From positions 72,430 to 136,429 of the forward strand of contig JAKFCU010000102.1 in the NCBI GenBank assembly GCA_036676475.1: a DNA stretch of 64,000 nucleotides, given 5' to 3'. The DNA is from LC029 sp036676475. GTDB lineage: Bacteria; Bacillota; Bacilli; Aneurinibacillales; RAOX-1. A program made the position numbers and the translations under genes. Under the pieces are notes generated by a model that saw only the letters and a program-made list of their open reading frames with translations, was not told the DNA's origin and did no database searches. Positions 16,951 to 26,205 of the stretch are shown here, piece by piece (the stretch's first letter is position 1; every line of letters starts with the position of its first letter).

Positions 16951-19425
16951 TTAGCTTACTCTCATCGGGCGCTGGAGAGGTTCTAGTCCTGGAATTGGAA
17001 ATGTCCCCCACTTTGGAACGTATTGATCAATACGAGACACCAAAACGGTCATATCATCTTCTATTTCGCCAAAATTACTTCGAATCACCCTTTCTATTAA
17101 GATATCAGAAATTTCTTCCGGGTCATCTGTTTTCAATTCAGAAATAATTCGTTTAAACCACATCTCCTTATTTTCAATTTGAACGGGTGCTTCTAATAAT
17201 CCATCACTCACCATAATTAGCAGATCCCCGGGCTTTAATCTTTCTGTTACCACATCCACCTCAATATCCTCAATGATCCCAATCGGCAGATTATTGGCCG
17301 TAATCGTAAGTACCTCTTTCCCCCTTTTAATAAAGCTTGGGTTTGACCCCGTTTTAATAAACTTGGTATTTCCTGTATATTGATCAACAATGGCAAGATC
17401 CACCGTTGCGAATATTTCATCAGGTGATCGAAGGGATAATACGGTATTCACCGATTTGATGGCGAGAGATTCATCAAGCCCGGCTTCCAACAGCTCTTTT
17501 AGCAACTGCAGGGTAGAAGTACTCTCTAAATGGGCTCGATCTCCATTGCCCATCCCGTCGCTAATAGCCATAATATATTTTCCATTCCCTAACTCTTTCG
17601 TCATGAAGCAGTCGCCTGAAACCAATCGGCCATCCTTTGCTATCCCAGTCCCAAAGCAAGAAACGTCATAGTTCTTTTCTGACCCAAGGATGATCATGCA
17701 GGTTCCATCCCCCGCTATATCACACTCCTTACTTTTTACCGTAATATTTTCTCCCATAATCGAAGTCAGCATGGGAGCTACTATGCTCTCACACTGGATA
17801 TGCCCATCACAAACAGGCTGTGTAATCTCTATATCCACCTTCCCTTCTTCCAGGCTTAGAATATTAACTCGTTGTACGGATAATCCAATATTCTCAAGCG
17901 CCCCTAAAATCTGCTGTTCTTGCAGGGATAGATCAATCCCCTCCCGCTGTAGCTCTTGTGCAAAATTTTTCATTACCTTAGACACCCCGGATAACTGATC
18001 GGCAACCAATTGTCTGCTATCTCTTACTTGTTTTTGTAGGAACGCTCCCTCCTGTATTTGCTCATACTCCTCGAAAATGACTTTTTCCAGTCGATCCTTG
18101 TTTACACAGAGTTGATGATATTCCGGATTTTCGATCTCCTCTCTCCTAATTTCCCCATAGGTATCTAACTGGTGAATCAACTCCCCTAACATGTTGATGG
18201 TCGTTTCCATTTGACCCTCTGACCAGCATTTTTCCTTCTTCCAGCATGTTTGGCAGGATCGTTCGGTAACACGGGCCATAAATTCGTTCATATCTATTGA
18301 TTCGTCAGACTCCTCCTTTTTGTTTTGTAATGTAACTTGAGTGAAAGCATCGGATAGTTCTTGAAACACAGTTGAAAACTTTAAAATTTTATTGACCGTG
18401 ACATCACGAACCTTTCTCATATATTCAAATTGGGACTTCGCATTTTCTTCTGTCCCCGGTATAAAGCGGGCCATATGTTGATATATCGAACTTGGTGTAA
18501 TAAGAAATAATCCTACTGCAAGTAAGGTTTCTACACCTGATAAAATAATAGACTGCTTGTCCCCTACATAAAGAATAAAGATAGAGGACCCTAAAATCAT
18601 CCCTAATGCCGCTCCCCCTCTCTTCCCTTCCTTGAGAAGGCCGGCTAACAATCCTGCAAAGGCTAACAAGCTGATTTGCTCAACTAATCGGACATCAGCT
18701 AGGCTTACAATAATACCTGTAATCACGCCAACCGTTGCCCCTATGGTTCCTCCCCCTACAAAGGCCATGCCCAGTACTAAATATTTGGCTAAGGTACTTT
18801 GTACGGATACCCCTTCCACTGTCCAACCCAAGGTCCCCGTCATAACCGAAGCGAGCAGAATAACTAGGCAGACAATCTCTTCCGTTTTCAGCTCATGATG
18901 GTATTTCTTGCTCGTAAGGAAAGGCAAGGATTGAACGAATATAAGGGTAAGAATCATCGCTAATATTGCTTCTACAATATTCATCACGGTGGAATATAGG
19001 GTGATATCATTGATAAAATAGTTGTATATCATATGACTGAAAAAGATCGAAGCCAAAACAATAAAGGGGGCTTGATTAAGATCCTTTTTATTTCTTCTTT
19101 CTTGAATCCTCAATATCGAGAATGATATCCCTATATTTAACAGGATGAAGAAGGCATGGGATGTTGAATGAGAAGCTGCTCCCAATAACAAGGCGATCGA
19201 TGTCAGCAAAACTTTATCCCTGCGAAGAAAATACACGACGATAAAAAAGGCAGCTGCAAAAGGTGCCAAATCTTGAAGGATAAGGGCCCGTCCCAACAAA
19301 TATCCCATTAGAATATAAAACACACCTAGCTTTTGAACCCACTTATCTACCTCAAGATTGAGACTCGTTAATAGGCGTTGAACAGGAATCATCATATGAT
19401 TCGTAAACGCCTGGATCCGCGACAT
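16951..19425 (-). CDS. spoIIE: Stage II sporulation protein E (PP2C phosphatase)
   Basis: An 824-residue protein with many N-terminal transmembrane helices (roughly residues 35-330), a central region with a Cys cluster (CQTCWKKEKC, about 390), and a C-terminal PP2C domain with ISDGMGNGDRA, VSDGLLE and EDDMTVLV carrying the metal-binding Asp residues. It dephosphorylates SpoIIAA to free sigma-F in the forespore and interacts with FtsZ at the polar septum. Its promoter shows the atypical 21-bp spacing of Spo0A-activated genes. It is separated from divIC by a NERD gene. Confidence 0.97.
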   Translation of the reverse strand: MSRIQAFTNHMMIPVQRLLTSLNLEVDKWVQKLGVFYILMGYLLGRALILQDLAPFAAAFFIVVYFLRRDKVLLTSIALLLGAASHSTSHAFFILLNIGISFSILRIQERRNKKDLNQAPFIVLASIFFSHMIYNYFINDITLYSTVMNIVEAILAMILTLIFVQSLPFLTSKKYHHELKTEEIVCLVILLASVMTGTLGWTVEGVSVQSTLAKYLVLGMAFVGGGTIGATVGVITGIIVSLADVRLVEQISLLAFAGLLAGLLKEGKRGGAALGMILGSSIFILYVGDKQSIILSGVETLLAVGLFLITPSSIYQHMARFIPGTEENAKSQFEYMRKVRDVTVNKILKFSTVFQELSDAFTQVTLQNKKEESDESIDMNEFMARVTERSCQTCWKKEKCWSEGQMETTINMLGELIHQLDTYGEIRREEIENPEYHQLCVNKDRLEKVIFEEYEQIQEGAFLQKQVRDSRQLVADQLSGVSKVMKNFAQELQREGIDLSLQEQQILGALENIGLSVQRVNILSLEEGKVDIEITQPVCDGHIQCESIVAPMLTSIMGENITVKSKECDIAGDGTCMIILGSEKNYDVSCFGTGIAKDGRLVSGDCFMTKELGNGKYIMAISDGMGNGDRAHLESTSTLQLLKELLEAGLDESLAIKSVNTVLSLRSPDEIFATVDLAIVDQYTGNTKFIKTGSNPSFIKRGKEVLTITANNLPIGIIEDIEVDVVTERLKPGDLLIMVSDGLLEAPVQIENKEMWFKRIISELKTDDPEEISDILIERVIRSNFGEIEDDMTVLVSRIDQYVPKWGTFPIPGLEPLQRPMRVS

Positions 19426-19459
19426 AACAACACCACCCAGATTGTATTTGTTGTTTACG

Positions 19460-19492
19460 ATTATATGTCTTTTTACTTATAAATTTTGTCAA
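19460..19492 (-). promoter_or_regulatory. spoIIE promoter, Spo0A-type with 21-bp spacer
   Basis: On the minus strand a perfect TTGACA (19487-19492) and perfect TATAAT (19460-19465) are 21 bp apart rather than 17. B. subtilis spoIIE and spoIIG have the same unusual sigma-A spacing and need phosphorylated Spo0A. The -35 sits in a 0A-box-like TTTTGACAAA, and another near match (TTGTCGGAA, 19517-19526) lies about 25 bp upstream. Confidence 0.8.
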
Positions 19493-19648
19493 AACAACAA
19501 AGGCATACATCATAATTTTCCGACAATTAATAGTAGGTCTCTACATGAATCTTACTTCCAATAATTTCCTTTTGATTGTATGCTATGGAAAATGCTTGAA
19601 AATACTGGGGAATTGTAAATGTCTGTCGAGAGAAAAGAGGAATAAAAT

Positions 19649-20605
19649 TTACAAATTCAGATAGTAAACGGTTCCTTTATTCTTGCCTTCCGATCTGAGA
19701 TTCATGGCCTTAAGGATTCGCTTGGTCGTATGAATGGAGGTAAGTCCGAGTAACTCCCTGCATTGTTCATTACTTATACTTCCGTAAATCGCTATAAAGT
19801 CTTCAATTACCTGAATGTGGGCTTCCTTAGAATTTGTTTTACACCATTGACAATGCCATCTTGCATGAATTCGTTTCATAGAAAATTGGGTACATTGCGG
19901 ACAGGCGATACCCTTAATTAATTCAGATTGTGGGATGGAATAGTGTTTTAAAATATTGATGTGGGGATCTGGTACATGGCCATTCAATAATAGTTCTGTT
20001 AGTTTGCGGAGTTGGTATTGGCTGAGGTGTTTCTCTGAGTGAGATAGATCTAGAATCTTTTGGGGAATGTGTTCAGCGTGAAGAATTTCTTGGTAGATTT
20101 GTTCATTGCCGCGCTTTGTTTCTACAACGGTACTGGGATAACCTATTGAAACTAAGATATGGACGGGGAATGTCTTATTCATATGCTGTGATATCCACTT
20201 TTGTAAGCGGTCCGCCTGCCTTTTTACCTGTAGGATCGGATCAGGAAAACCATTTTTTTCGTTATCAAATGTTCGAATTAACTGTTTTGATATGGGATCA
20301 AAGTAGAGGTGACCATAAATATTTTTTGATTCGATTACAGTGGCAATCCACGGAGATAATACGAGGGTATCCATCTGAAAAATGTCATTTTGATAGATAA
20401 GCCGGAGATTTTGGAAGATGAGATAGTCTTTGTCCGGGAGAAACTTTAGTTGGTAATCTAATTCCAATTCTCCACGATAACCTGCTTTGATTTTTTTTAG
20501 ATTACTACTGATTTTCTTGCGTTTTTTATGATTCGGTGGGAGACTTCGAAGTAAAGCTTCTTCCTGTTTTATTCTTATTGGAAATTCCCGTGGTTTTTGA
20601 ACCAT
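19649..20605 (-). CDS. NERD-domain (nuclease-related) protein with C-terminal zinc ribbon
   Basis: A 318-residue protein starting at 20605, seven bases after AGGAGG. The NERD fold is seen in KIKAGYRGELELDYQL (about residues 39-54) and MDTLVLSPWIATVIESKN (about 78-95), with the D...ESK residues of a PD-(D/E)XK-like core. Near 225 a CPQC...CQWC pair suggests a zinc ribbon, followed by a winged-helix-like tail. NERD proteins are proposed to act on DNA, but no activity is shown for this one. It is an accessory insertion between spoIIE and divIC, flanked by unusual palindromes. The 220-bp upstream gap to spoIIE holds the spoIIE promoter only. Confidence 0.8.
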   Translation of the reverse strand: MVQKPREFPIRIKQEEALLRSLPPNHKKRKKISSNLKKIKAGYRGELELDYQLKFLPDKDYLIFQNLRLIYQNDIFQMDTLVLSPWIATVIESKNIYGHLYFDPISKQLIRTFDNEKNGFPDPILQVKRQADRLQKWISQHMNKTFPVHILVSIGYPSTVVETKRGNEQIYQEILHAEHIPQKILDLSHSEKHLSQYQLRKLTELLLNGHVPDPHINILKHYSIPQSELIKGIACPQCTQFSMKRIHARWHCQWCKTNSKEAHIQVIEDFIAIYGSISNEQCRELLGLTSIHTTKRILKAMNLRSEGKNKGTVYYLNL

Positions 20606-20678
20606 TAGCATACCTCCTTTTTAATCAACACACTATAAATTCTTTATTTAGGATCAAAATCCTGTTCACAAAAAATAT

Positions 20679-20756
20679 ATCAGCGAAAAACCAAAAGATA
20701 TTGGCGAAAACTACGTGGATATTGAGCAAATATTGGCGATCGCCAATATTTGCTCA
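20679..20756. repeat. Short-period imperfect repeats ending in a 34-bp perfect palindrome
   Basis: The stretch consists of units about 20-21 bp long: TAT-CAGCGAAAAACC, TATTGGCGAAAACTACG and TATTGAGCAAATATTGG. The last runs into its own inverted copy, giving a perfect 34-bp palindrome at 20723-20756 centred on CGATCG. It lies 12 bases after divIC. No T-run follows on either strand, so it is not a standard terminator. Confidence 0.6.
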
Positions 20757-20768
20757 GAGAAGGAACGA

Positions 20769-21062
20769 TTATTCCGGTGTAATGAAGATGACCTCACCCG
20801 GTTTTGCTAGGTGATAATCCCGTCTTGCAATTTCAGCAATGTATTCTTTGTCGTTTAGCTTATTCACCTGATAATTCAATTCTTCATTCTCCAACTTCAC
20901 CTGATCGTACTGTTGCTGCACCTTGGTCAATTCCTCTTTCTTGGTTAACAAAGCTAACTGTTGGTCATACCAGGTAAATCCGGCCCAAACGCAGAAGGGA
21001 ATAATAATAATCGCTAGAAGTTTCTTCCTTCTCCTTTGACCCTTTCTCATAGGCTGGTCCAC
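20769..21062 (-). CDS. divIC: Cell-division protein DivIC (FtsB family)
   Basis: A 97-residue bitopic protein: basic cytoplasmic start (RKGQRRRKK), one transmembrane helix (about 14-32), then a coiled coil (about 36-75) and the conserved EYIAEIARRDYHLAKPGEVIF tail. It joins FtsL and DivIB at the division septum. The start is a GTG, with an in-frame ATG four codons on that has equally good spacing from GAGGT. It follows yabQ by three bases, the conserved yabP-yabQ-divIC order. Confidence 0.92.
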   Translation of the reverse strand: MDQPMRKGQRRRKKLLAIIIIPFCVWAGFTWYDQQLALLTKKEELTKVQQQYDQVKLENEELNYQVNKLNDKEYIAEIARRDYHLAKPGEVIFITPE

Positions 21063-21065
21063 ACC

Positions 21066-21620
21066 TCATTTCTCTTTTGACTTAAATAGTTTCGCCAGCC
21101 TTCGGAAAAATCCTGCCCCTTTTTTATATATTTTTTTCCCTAACTTACCGATTGGATCAAATATTCTCTGCAGTAGGTGATACAAGAACTGCAGTATTCT
21201 CCAAATAAATAAAACAATCCCAATCAATATAGCCAAGATGGTTTTATAAAGAAAGATAATTGGCTTTATGATAAGAAGGTTAATAAGTCTAACCGTAAAG
21301 CGATAAATGGCCTTCACTAAATGAATCAAGCGAAGAAACCACTTAATATAAAAGGAGGTAATGAAAGAAAAGTGGATCCAAGCCCCGATACCCATTCCTA
21401 AAAAGAGATAGATGCGAACCATTCCTTCATTTACTCGTAGAAGAGTACCAAAAACCAAAAAGATACAGCTTGCCCAAAACAAAAGATCGCAGATGATTAC
21501 TAACCATCCGCGAAGCCCGGTCTGCCCCTTCATCACTCTATACGAATCATATAGCAGACCCATGCTCACTCCACAGGCAACCATCAACAGCATGGTCATC
21601 GCTTGAACTTGAAGACTCAC
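21066..21620 (-). CDS. yabQ: Spore cortex protein YabQ
   Basis: A 184-residue protein with about four to five hydrophobic segments in the first 150 residues and a basic C-terminus (KKIYKKGAGFFRRLAKLFK). The N-terminal LLMVACGVSMGLLYDSYR matches YabQ, a membrane protein needed for cortex formation and made under sigma-E in B. subtilis. It starts with GTG overlapping the yabP stop, so the two are coupled. Confidence 0.9.
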   Translation of the reverse strand: MSLQVQAMTMLLMVACGVSMGLLYDSYRVMKGQTGLRGWLVIICDLLFWASCIFLVFGTLLRVNEGMVRIYLFLGMGIGAWIHFSFITSFYIKWFLRLIHLVKAIYRFTVRLINLLIIKPIIFLYKTILAILIGIVLFIWRILQFLYHLLQRIFDPIGKLGKKIYKKGAGFFRRLAKLFKSKEK

Positions 21621-21898
21621 TTGAATAACCTGCCTATAAAGCCTTTTCCTTTTGAACTTCCGTTTTCTTCAATATACCCCAGGTCATGAACATAGCCTTC
21701 TATGGATACCTGCCCCGTTTCTAGACTCAGATTTTTCATATGAAGATTCTGGCCTTTGATGCAGAGAAACCCACATTCTGTCTCTAGCAGAAACTCTTCG
21801 CTGTCAAAGCTTTCTACATTTAATACCCCGGATATTTCGAGTTTCTTTCGATTGAACATCATAATTTCGTGCCGAGGGTTCTTTTTCACATCTGCCAT
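21617..21898 (-). CDS. yabP: Sporulation protein YabP
   Basis: A 93-residue YabP/YqfC-family protein: HEIMMFNRKKLEISGVLNVESFD followed by a beta-rich region. In B. subtilis it is made under sigma-E in the mother cell and is needed for spore cortex assembly with YabQ. A terminator for rqcP ends just upstream, so yabP begins a new unit; a sigma-E promoter is expected in the 72-bp gap but no convincing match was found. Confidence 0.92.
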   Translation of the reverse strand: MADVKKNPRHEIMMFNRKKLEISGVLNVESFDSEEFLLETECGFLCIKGQNLHMKNLSLETGQVSIEGYVHDLGYIEENGSSKGKGFIGRLFK

Positions 21899-21970
21899 AA
21901 CCCGTACACCTCCATTGGGGGTAAAATCATACGCTTTTTGTACATGTTATGGCTTGAACACCTCAATTAG

Positions 21971-21997
21971 AACAAAAAAAATCCCGCAATGCGGGAT
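21971..21997 (-). terminator. Rho-independent terminator after rqcP
   Basis: Stem ATCCCGC/GCGGGAT (21981-21987 with 21991-21997) followed on the minus strand by a run of eight T. It separates the mazG-rqcP unit from yabP. Confidence 0.92.
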
Positions 21998-22004
21998 AAC
22001 CATT

Positions 22005-22298
22005 TTACCAAGGGTAATCGGGATCTTCCTTTGCCACTTCTTGGTTGATCCGCTCCTCTGATAAGAGAGTATACATCGTGGCAGCTTCTTCTTTTTTCGT
22101 GGTATCAACAATTCTTTCAATCTTGACTGTCACTAATTTATTACCATAACGAATAGTTAGATCGTCGCCTTCTTTTACCGTACTGCTAGACTTGGCTTGT
22201 TTTTTATTAATTTGCACTCGGCCTTGATCACAAACCTCTTTTGCCATGGTCCGCCTTTTTACTAAACGCGATACTTTCAAAAACTTATCTAATCTCAT
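22005..22298 (-). CDS. rqcP: S4-domain ribosome quality-control protein RqcP (YabO, HslR family)
   Basis: Starting at MRLDKFLKVSRLVKRRT the product has 97 residues; the longer upstream frame falls within mazG. The S4 RNA-binding domain fills the first 60 residues (RLVKRRTMAKEVCDQGRVQINKK). RqcP works with RqcH to add poly-alanine tails on stalled 50S subunits in B. subtilis. It lies 13 bases after mazG, in the yabM-yabN-yabO-yabP order. Confidence 0.9.
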   Translation of the reverse strand: MRLDKFLKVSRLVKRRTMAKEVCDQGRVQINKKQAKSSSTVKEGDDLTIRYGNKLVTVKIERIVDTTKKEEAATMYTLLSEERINQEVAKEDPDYPW

Positions 22299-22311
22299 GC
22301 CTGCACCATCC

Positions 22312-23778
22312 TTATTGTTGCTTCGCCTCCTGCCAGAGAGCCTCCATTTCATCCAACGTAGCTTCCGTAATCGGCTGATTTTTCTCTTTCAGCTTCTGTT
22401 CGATATACTTGAATCGAGTTTTAAATTTTCGGTTCGTCAATGAAAGAGCTTCTTCCGGATCCACCTTTAAAAATCGGGCTAAATTAGCTACTGCAAATAG
22501 TAAATCCCCTAGCTCTTCTTTCACTTCCTCTTCATGCCGAGCCTCTTTCACTTCTTCAAGTTCTTCTTCAATTTTAGCATACACTTCTTTCACTTGATCC
22601 CAATCAAAGCCAACCTTGGCTGCCTTTTTTGATAATTCATATGAAGTCATTAATCCGGGGAGCCCTCTCGGAATTCCGTCTAACAGAGATCGTTCCTCCA
22701 CATTAATCCCTTTTTCCTTTTTCTCTTCTGTCTTAATTTGCTCCCAGTTCTTAACTACCTGCTCACTGGTATTGGCATCCCGATCACCAAAGACATGAGG
22801 ATGACGGCGAATGAGCTTTTCATTGAGTCCCAAAATGACATCATCAATCGTAAAGTCGCCTTCATCTTCGGAAATTTGTGAGTGAAGCATGACCTGCATC
22901 AGCAAGTCTCCCATCTCTTCACACATAGCAACTGGATCATCTTCATCAATCGTTTCTAAAACTTCGTAGGTTTCCTCGATTAAATGCTTTCGAATCGATT
23001 GATGGGTCTGTTCCCGATCCCATGGACAGCCTTCAGGTCCACGCAAGATGGCGACGATCTCTCGCAGGGTGGAGAATTGTTTATTTAAAACTCCTTCCTT
23101 TGTGGTAGGAGGAACGTAGACGGCCGCCATATTGTGGGTTCCCCTAATATGATCCAATTCATATAACGGCATTTTCATGATCTGCTGCTGGCCAGGCACC
23201 CCCGCAGCAAATACAAGGGTAACAGGGTAATCATCAGGATAGACATCCATCAAAGTCAATTTGACATCTGAAGCCGTAAATTCATCGTAAACCTGGGTAA
23301 TAATTAAATGTAACTGAGGGTTAAGACTATTCCTATGTAATTGAAGAGCATCCAGCAGAGCGAACCCTTCAACAGGGTCAATTTGCAAAACGGAAAACAT
23401 CGGATCCAGAAAGCTTTGTCCACCAAGAATCTCGACTTCAATCCCTTCCTGTGAACCTTTTTCTAATAAGAGTTGAGTGGTGCGTTCTGCAACCATGGGA
23501 TGACCCGGGACGGCAAATAAGATCTCTTCGCCACTCTTTGCTTTTTGAATTAATTCCTGGGAAATCCCTTCATACACAACCGTAAATTCATCTTCCTTCT
23601 CATAAAGGTAATCAAATGAGGTAAATGTAACTCCCTTATCTTGTAACTGTTGAATCACCGGATGCATCTCGGTACGAACATAAACATGCTTCACCTTCAT
23701 GACTTGTTCATATACTCCCAATGGCATTTGGCTTAGATCACCAGCACCAAGTCCCATGACAAATATTTTGTTATTCAT
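22312..23778 (-). CDS. mazG: Tetrapyrrole methylase / MazG nucleotide pyrophosphohydrolase fusion (YabN)
   Basis: The product has 488 residues from the ATG at 23778 (GAGGG eight bases upstream). The N-terminal half is a tetrapyrrole-methylase-like domain (MGLGAGDLSQMP; later VPGHPMVAERT). The C-terminal half holds two MazG modules with the Mg-binding EETYEVLE and CEEMGDLL pattern and again EEVKEELGDLLFAV. MazG hydrolyses non-canonical or excess NTPs. The fusion is usual in Bacillales. Confidence 0.92.
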   Translation of the reverse strand: MNNKIFVMGLGAGDLSQMPLGVYEQVMKVKHVYVRTEMHPVIQQLQDKGVTFTSFDYLYEKEDEFTVVYEGISQELIQKAKSGEEILFAVPGHPMVAERTTQLLLEKGSQEGIEVEILGGQSFLDPMFSVLQIDPVEGFALLDALQLHRNSLNPQLHLIITQVYDEFTASDVKLTLMDVYPDDYPVTLVFAAGVPGQQQIMKMPLYELDHIRGTHNMAAVYVPPTTKEGVLNKQFSTLREIVAILRGPEGCPWDREQTHQSIRKHLIEETYEVLETIDEDDPVAMCEEMGDLLMQVMLHSQISEDEGDFTIDDVILGLNEKLIRRHPHVFGDRDANTSEQVVKNWEQIKTEEKKEKGINVEERSLLDGIPRGLPGLMTSYELSKKAAKVGFDWDQVKEVYAKIEEELEEVKEARHEEEVKEELGDLLFAVANLARFLKVDPEEALSLTNRKFKTRFKYIEQKLKEKNQPITEATLDEMEALWQEAKQQ

Positions 23779-23794
23779 TGCCATAACCCTCTTT

Positions 23795-25426
23795 CTAATC
23801 ACGAAGTAAGTGCAATTTCTGTAATAAAGGTATAAGCTTATTCACCTTTGGAATATTGTGCATATCATTTTTGGTAATAGAACCGGACACAAAAAGAGCA
23901 ATTCCATAAACAATAGCTCCTGTTAAAACAGAGATCATAGCTACTACAGAAAAATACAGTCGATAATGAGGAATGATTCCAAACAATAGATTCATACTTA
24001 GACGCTCCACTAACCATACCATCACGGCCATCATCGACACCGCCAGCAAGGGTTTAAAGAAAAAGGATAAGAACTGAAAACGAACGCCTGTATAGCGTGC
24101 AACAGCTCGCAAATTTAAGATAGTTGCCACTCCATAGGCAATGACCGTGGCTAAAGCCGCTCCAGTAATTCCCATGACCGGAATTAAAGCTATATTTAAT
24201 CCGATTTTAAAGAAGACCCCCACAAGCAAATTCTGGGCCGGAAGCAACACCTTTCCCAGACCTTGAAGAATCCCAGCAGACGTAATACCTAAAGTGGAAA
24301 AGATGGTGGTAAAAGAGAGAACGACTAGAGTAAGGGTGCCTCGATCATCCTGATAAAGCATAATATTCACGGGTTCTGCCACAAGAGCCAACCCAATGGA
24401 AGTGGGTAAGCCAATAAATAGCGTTAAGCGTAAGGCTAGCTCCGTTCGACTCTGAATGATCGGCTTCGCTTTTCGCGCCATGGCTTCTGAAATGGCAGGC
24501 ACTAAGGATAAGGATAAAGCGGTTGCGAAAAAAGCTCCAAATGAAACTAAGGGCTGTCCGCGATCGAATACTCCTTTTAGAATGTTCGCTTCTTCTGAAG
24601 GATATCCGATGTTCATTAACAAATTGGCTACTGTAAAAGAATCAGATAATTGCAGTAATGGCAGAACAAGGGCTCCGAAGCAGATCGGAATAGCATAATA
24701 GAGTATTTTCTTGATCAACTGCCAGGAAGATTCCTCCGGAAACTGCGACTTTTGAGTTACATCGATATGAACCTGAACTTTTTTATTTTTCCGCCAAAAC
24801 ATAAGCAGGACGAAAAACCCGGTCAAAGCTCCTGTAAAAGCACCAAAAACGGCTCCAGCTCCAGCCAAATACTCATTTCCAGTGGTCGACATAAACCAAT
24901 AAGCTAAAATAATGATCGTGGCTACCCGGATAAACTGTTCAGCAATCTGAGAGATCGCGGTTGGAATCATGTTTTGATGACCCTGAAAATAGCCTCTCAT
25001 GGCAGCCATGGGCGGGACAATCAGCAAAGCATAAGAAACACTTCGAATCGGTAAAGTCAGCTTAGGATTGCCCATCCAAGCTGCGATGGTACCTGCACCA
25101 AGGTAAAGGGCAAAAAAGGTAAGAAGTCCGGTGAAGATTAAGGTGAAAATGGAGACTTTAAAAACCCTTTTTACACCATAAAGATCACCAATTGCTAGTT
25201 TTTCGGAAACCATTTTGGAGATGGCGATAGGAAACCCTGCTGTAGCGAGAATTAGAAGGGTTCCATAAAGTGGATAGACTTGGGTATACACATAATACCC
25301 GAGGTCTCCGGTTATATTTTGATACGGAATCCGGTAAATCAGACCAAGCATCTTGGATAGAAGAGAAGCCAAACCCAAGATAGCTGCTCCTTTTATAAAG
25401 GTGCTTCCGTCCATCTTCTTTGCCAT
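23795..25426 (-). CDS. SpoVB/YabM-family polysaccharide flippase (MOP superfamily)
   Basis: A 543-residue integral membrane protein with about 14 hydrophobic segments and the family start FIKGAAILGLASLLSKMLGL. Members flip lipid-linked precursors; SpoVB acts in spore cortex synthesis and MurJ in growth. The position between spoVT and mazG is that of yabM in B. subtilis, so the true substrate is uncertain. GGGGGAGG lies just before the ATG. Confidence 0.88.
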   Translation of the reverse strand: MAKKMDGSTFIKGAAILGLASLLSKMLGLIYRIPYQNITGDLGYYVYTQVYPLYGTLLILATAGFPIAISKMVSEKLAIGDLYGVKRVFKVSIFTLIFTGLLTFFALYLGAGTIAAWMGNPKLTLPIRSVSYALLIVPPMAAMRGYFQGHQNMIPTAISQIAEQFIRVATIIILAYWFMSTTGNEYLAGAGAVFGAFTGALTGFFVLLMFWRKNKKVQVHIDVTQKSQFPEESSWQLIKKILYYAIPICFGALVLPLLQLSDSFTVANLLMNIGYPSEEANILKGVFDRGQPLVSFGAFFATALSLSLVPAISEAMARKAKPIIQSRTELALRLTLFIGLPTSIGLALVAEPVNIMLYQDDRGTLTLVVLSFTTIFSTLGITSAGILQGLGKVLLPAQNLLVGVFFKIGLNIALIPVMGITGAALATVIAYGVATILNLRAVARYTGVRFQFLSFFFKPLLAVSMMAVMVWLVERLSMNLLFGIIPHYRLYFSVVAMISVLTGAIVYGIALFVSGSITKNDMHNIPKVNKLIPLLQKLHLLRD

Positions 25427-25488
25427 ATATTTCCTCCCCCAGAAATAAAAAAACTTTTATTATTATATCATATGCCCAGACAAGCACA

Positions 25489-25528
25489 AAGAGCTCTCCC
25501 AAGCCGTTTTTTCGGCTGGAAAAGCTCT
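25489..25528 (-). terminator. Rho-independent terminator after spoVT
   Basis: Imperfect stem AGAGCT...AGCCG / CGGCT...AGCTCT with an A-rich loop, starting 12 bases after the spoVT stop, then CTTTGTGCTTG on the minus strand. Confidence 0.65.
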
Positions 25529-25540
25529 GACCCTTGTCCA

Positions 25541-26080
25541 TTATTGTTCCATTTGCTTTGCTAAGAAACCTGCTGCGGTTTCTGACATCTTGGTTTCCAA
25601 ATCGCCCATCTTCACGGAGTCTTCTTTACTGCAAAGACAAACGGCGCCAATGGGATCTCCTCCTGCTACAATAGGTGCTACCACAATAGAGGAGTAATGC
25701 TCCTTCATATCCTTGCATACTTCATACTCACCAGGTCCCTGCATTAGCGTCTTTCTTTCCTCCATACAGGTTTCAAGCATTATACTGATCGACTTGTCCA
25801 TATATTCCTTCTTGCTTGCACCAGAGACAGCAATGACTGTGTCGCGATCGGAAATCAATGTTATATGACCAATGCTCTCATAAAGAGAATCAGCATATTC
25901 TTTAGCAAAATCACCAAGTTCACCAATGGGCGAGTATTTCTTTAAAATTACTTCACCATCTCTATCTACAAAGATTTCCAGCGGGTCACCTTCACGAATT
26001 CTTAGTGTGCGTCGAATTTCCTTGGGAATAACCACACGACCTAAGTCATCAATCCGACGAACGATTCCAGTTGCTTTCAT
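25541..26080 (-). CDS. spoVT: Stage V sporulation protein T, forespore transcription regulator
   Basis: The start at MKATGIVRRIDDLGRVVIP gives 179 residues; the extension of seven codons upstream is not in the family. The first 50 residues are an AbrB-type swapped-hairpin DNA-binding domain, and residues 55-178 form a GAF-like domain (VIAVSGASKKEYMDK...VVAPIVAGGDPIGAV). In B. subtilis SpoVT tunes sigma-G genes in the forespore. A candidate sigma-G promoter lies about 125 bp upstream. Confidence 0.96.
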   Translation of the reverse strand: MKATGIVRRIDDLGRVVIPKEIRRTLRIREGDPLEIFVDRDGEVILKKYSPIGELGDFAKEYADSLYESIGHITLISDRDTVIAVSGASKKEYMDKSISIMLETCMEERKTLMQGPGEYEVCKDMKEHYSSIVVAPIVAGGDPIGAVCLCSKEDSVKMGDLETKMSETAAGFLAKQMEQ

Positions 26081-26205
26081 ATCTAGTTGCCTCACTTTCA
26101 CTTTGAAGTTTTCATTTGACTGGAACTACCCTGTAACTTTTGCTAAATCCTATTTCTTCCTTATACTTTACCTGTTAGGGAAATGCTTGTTTCCTGGTGT
26201 AGGGA

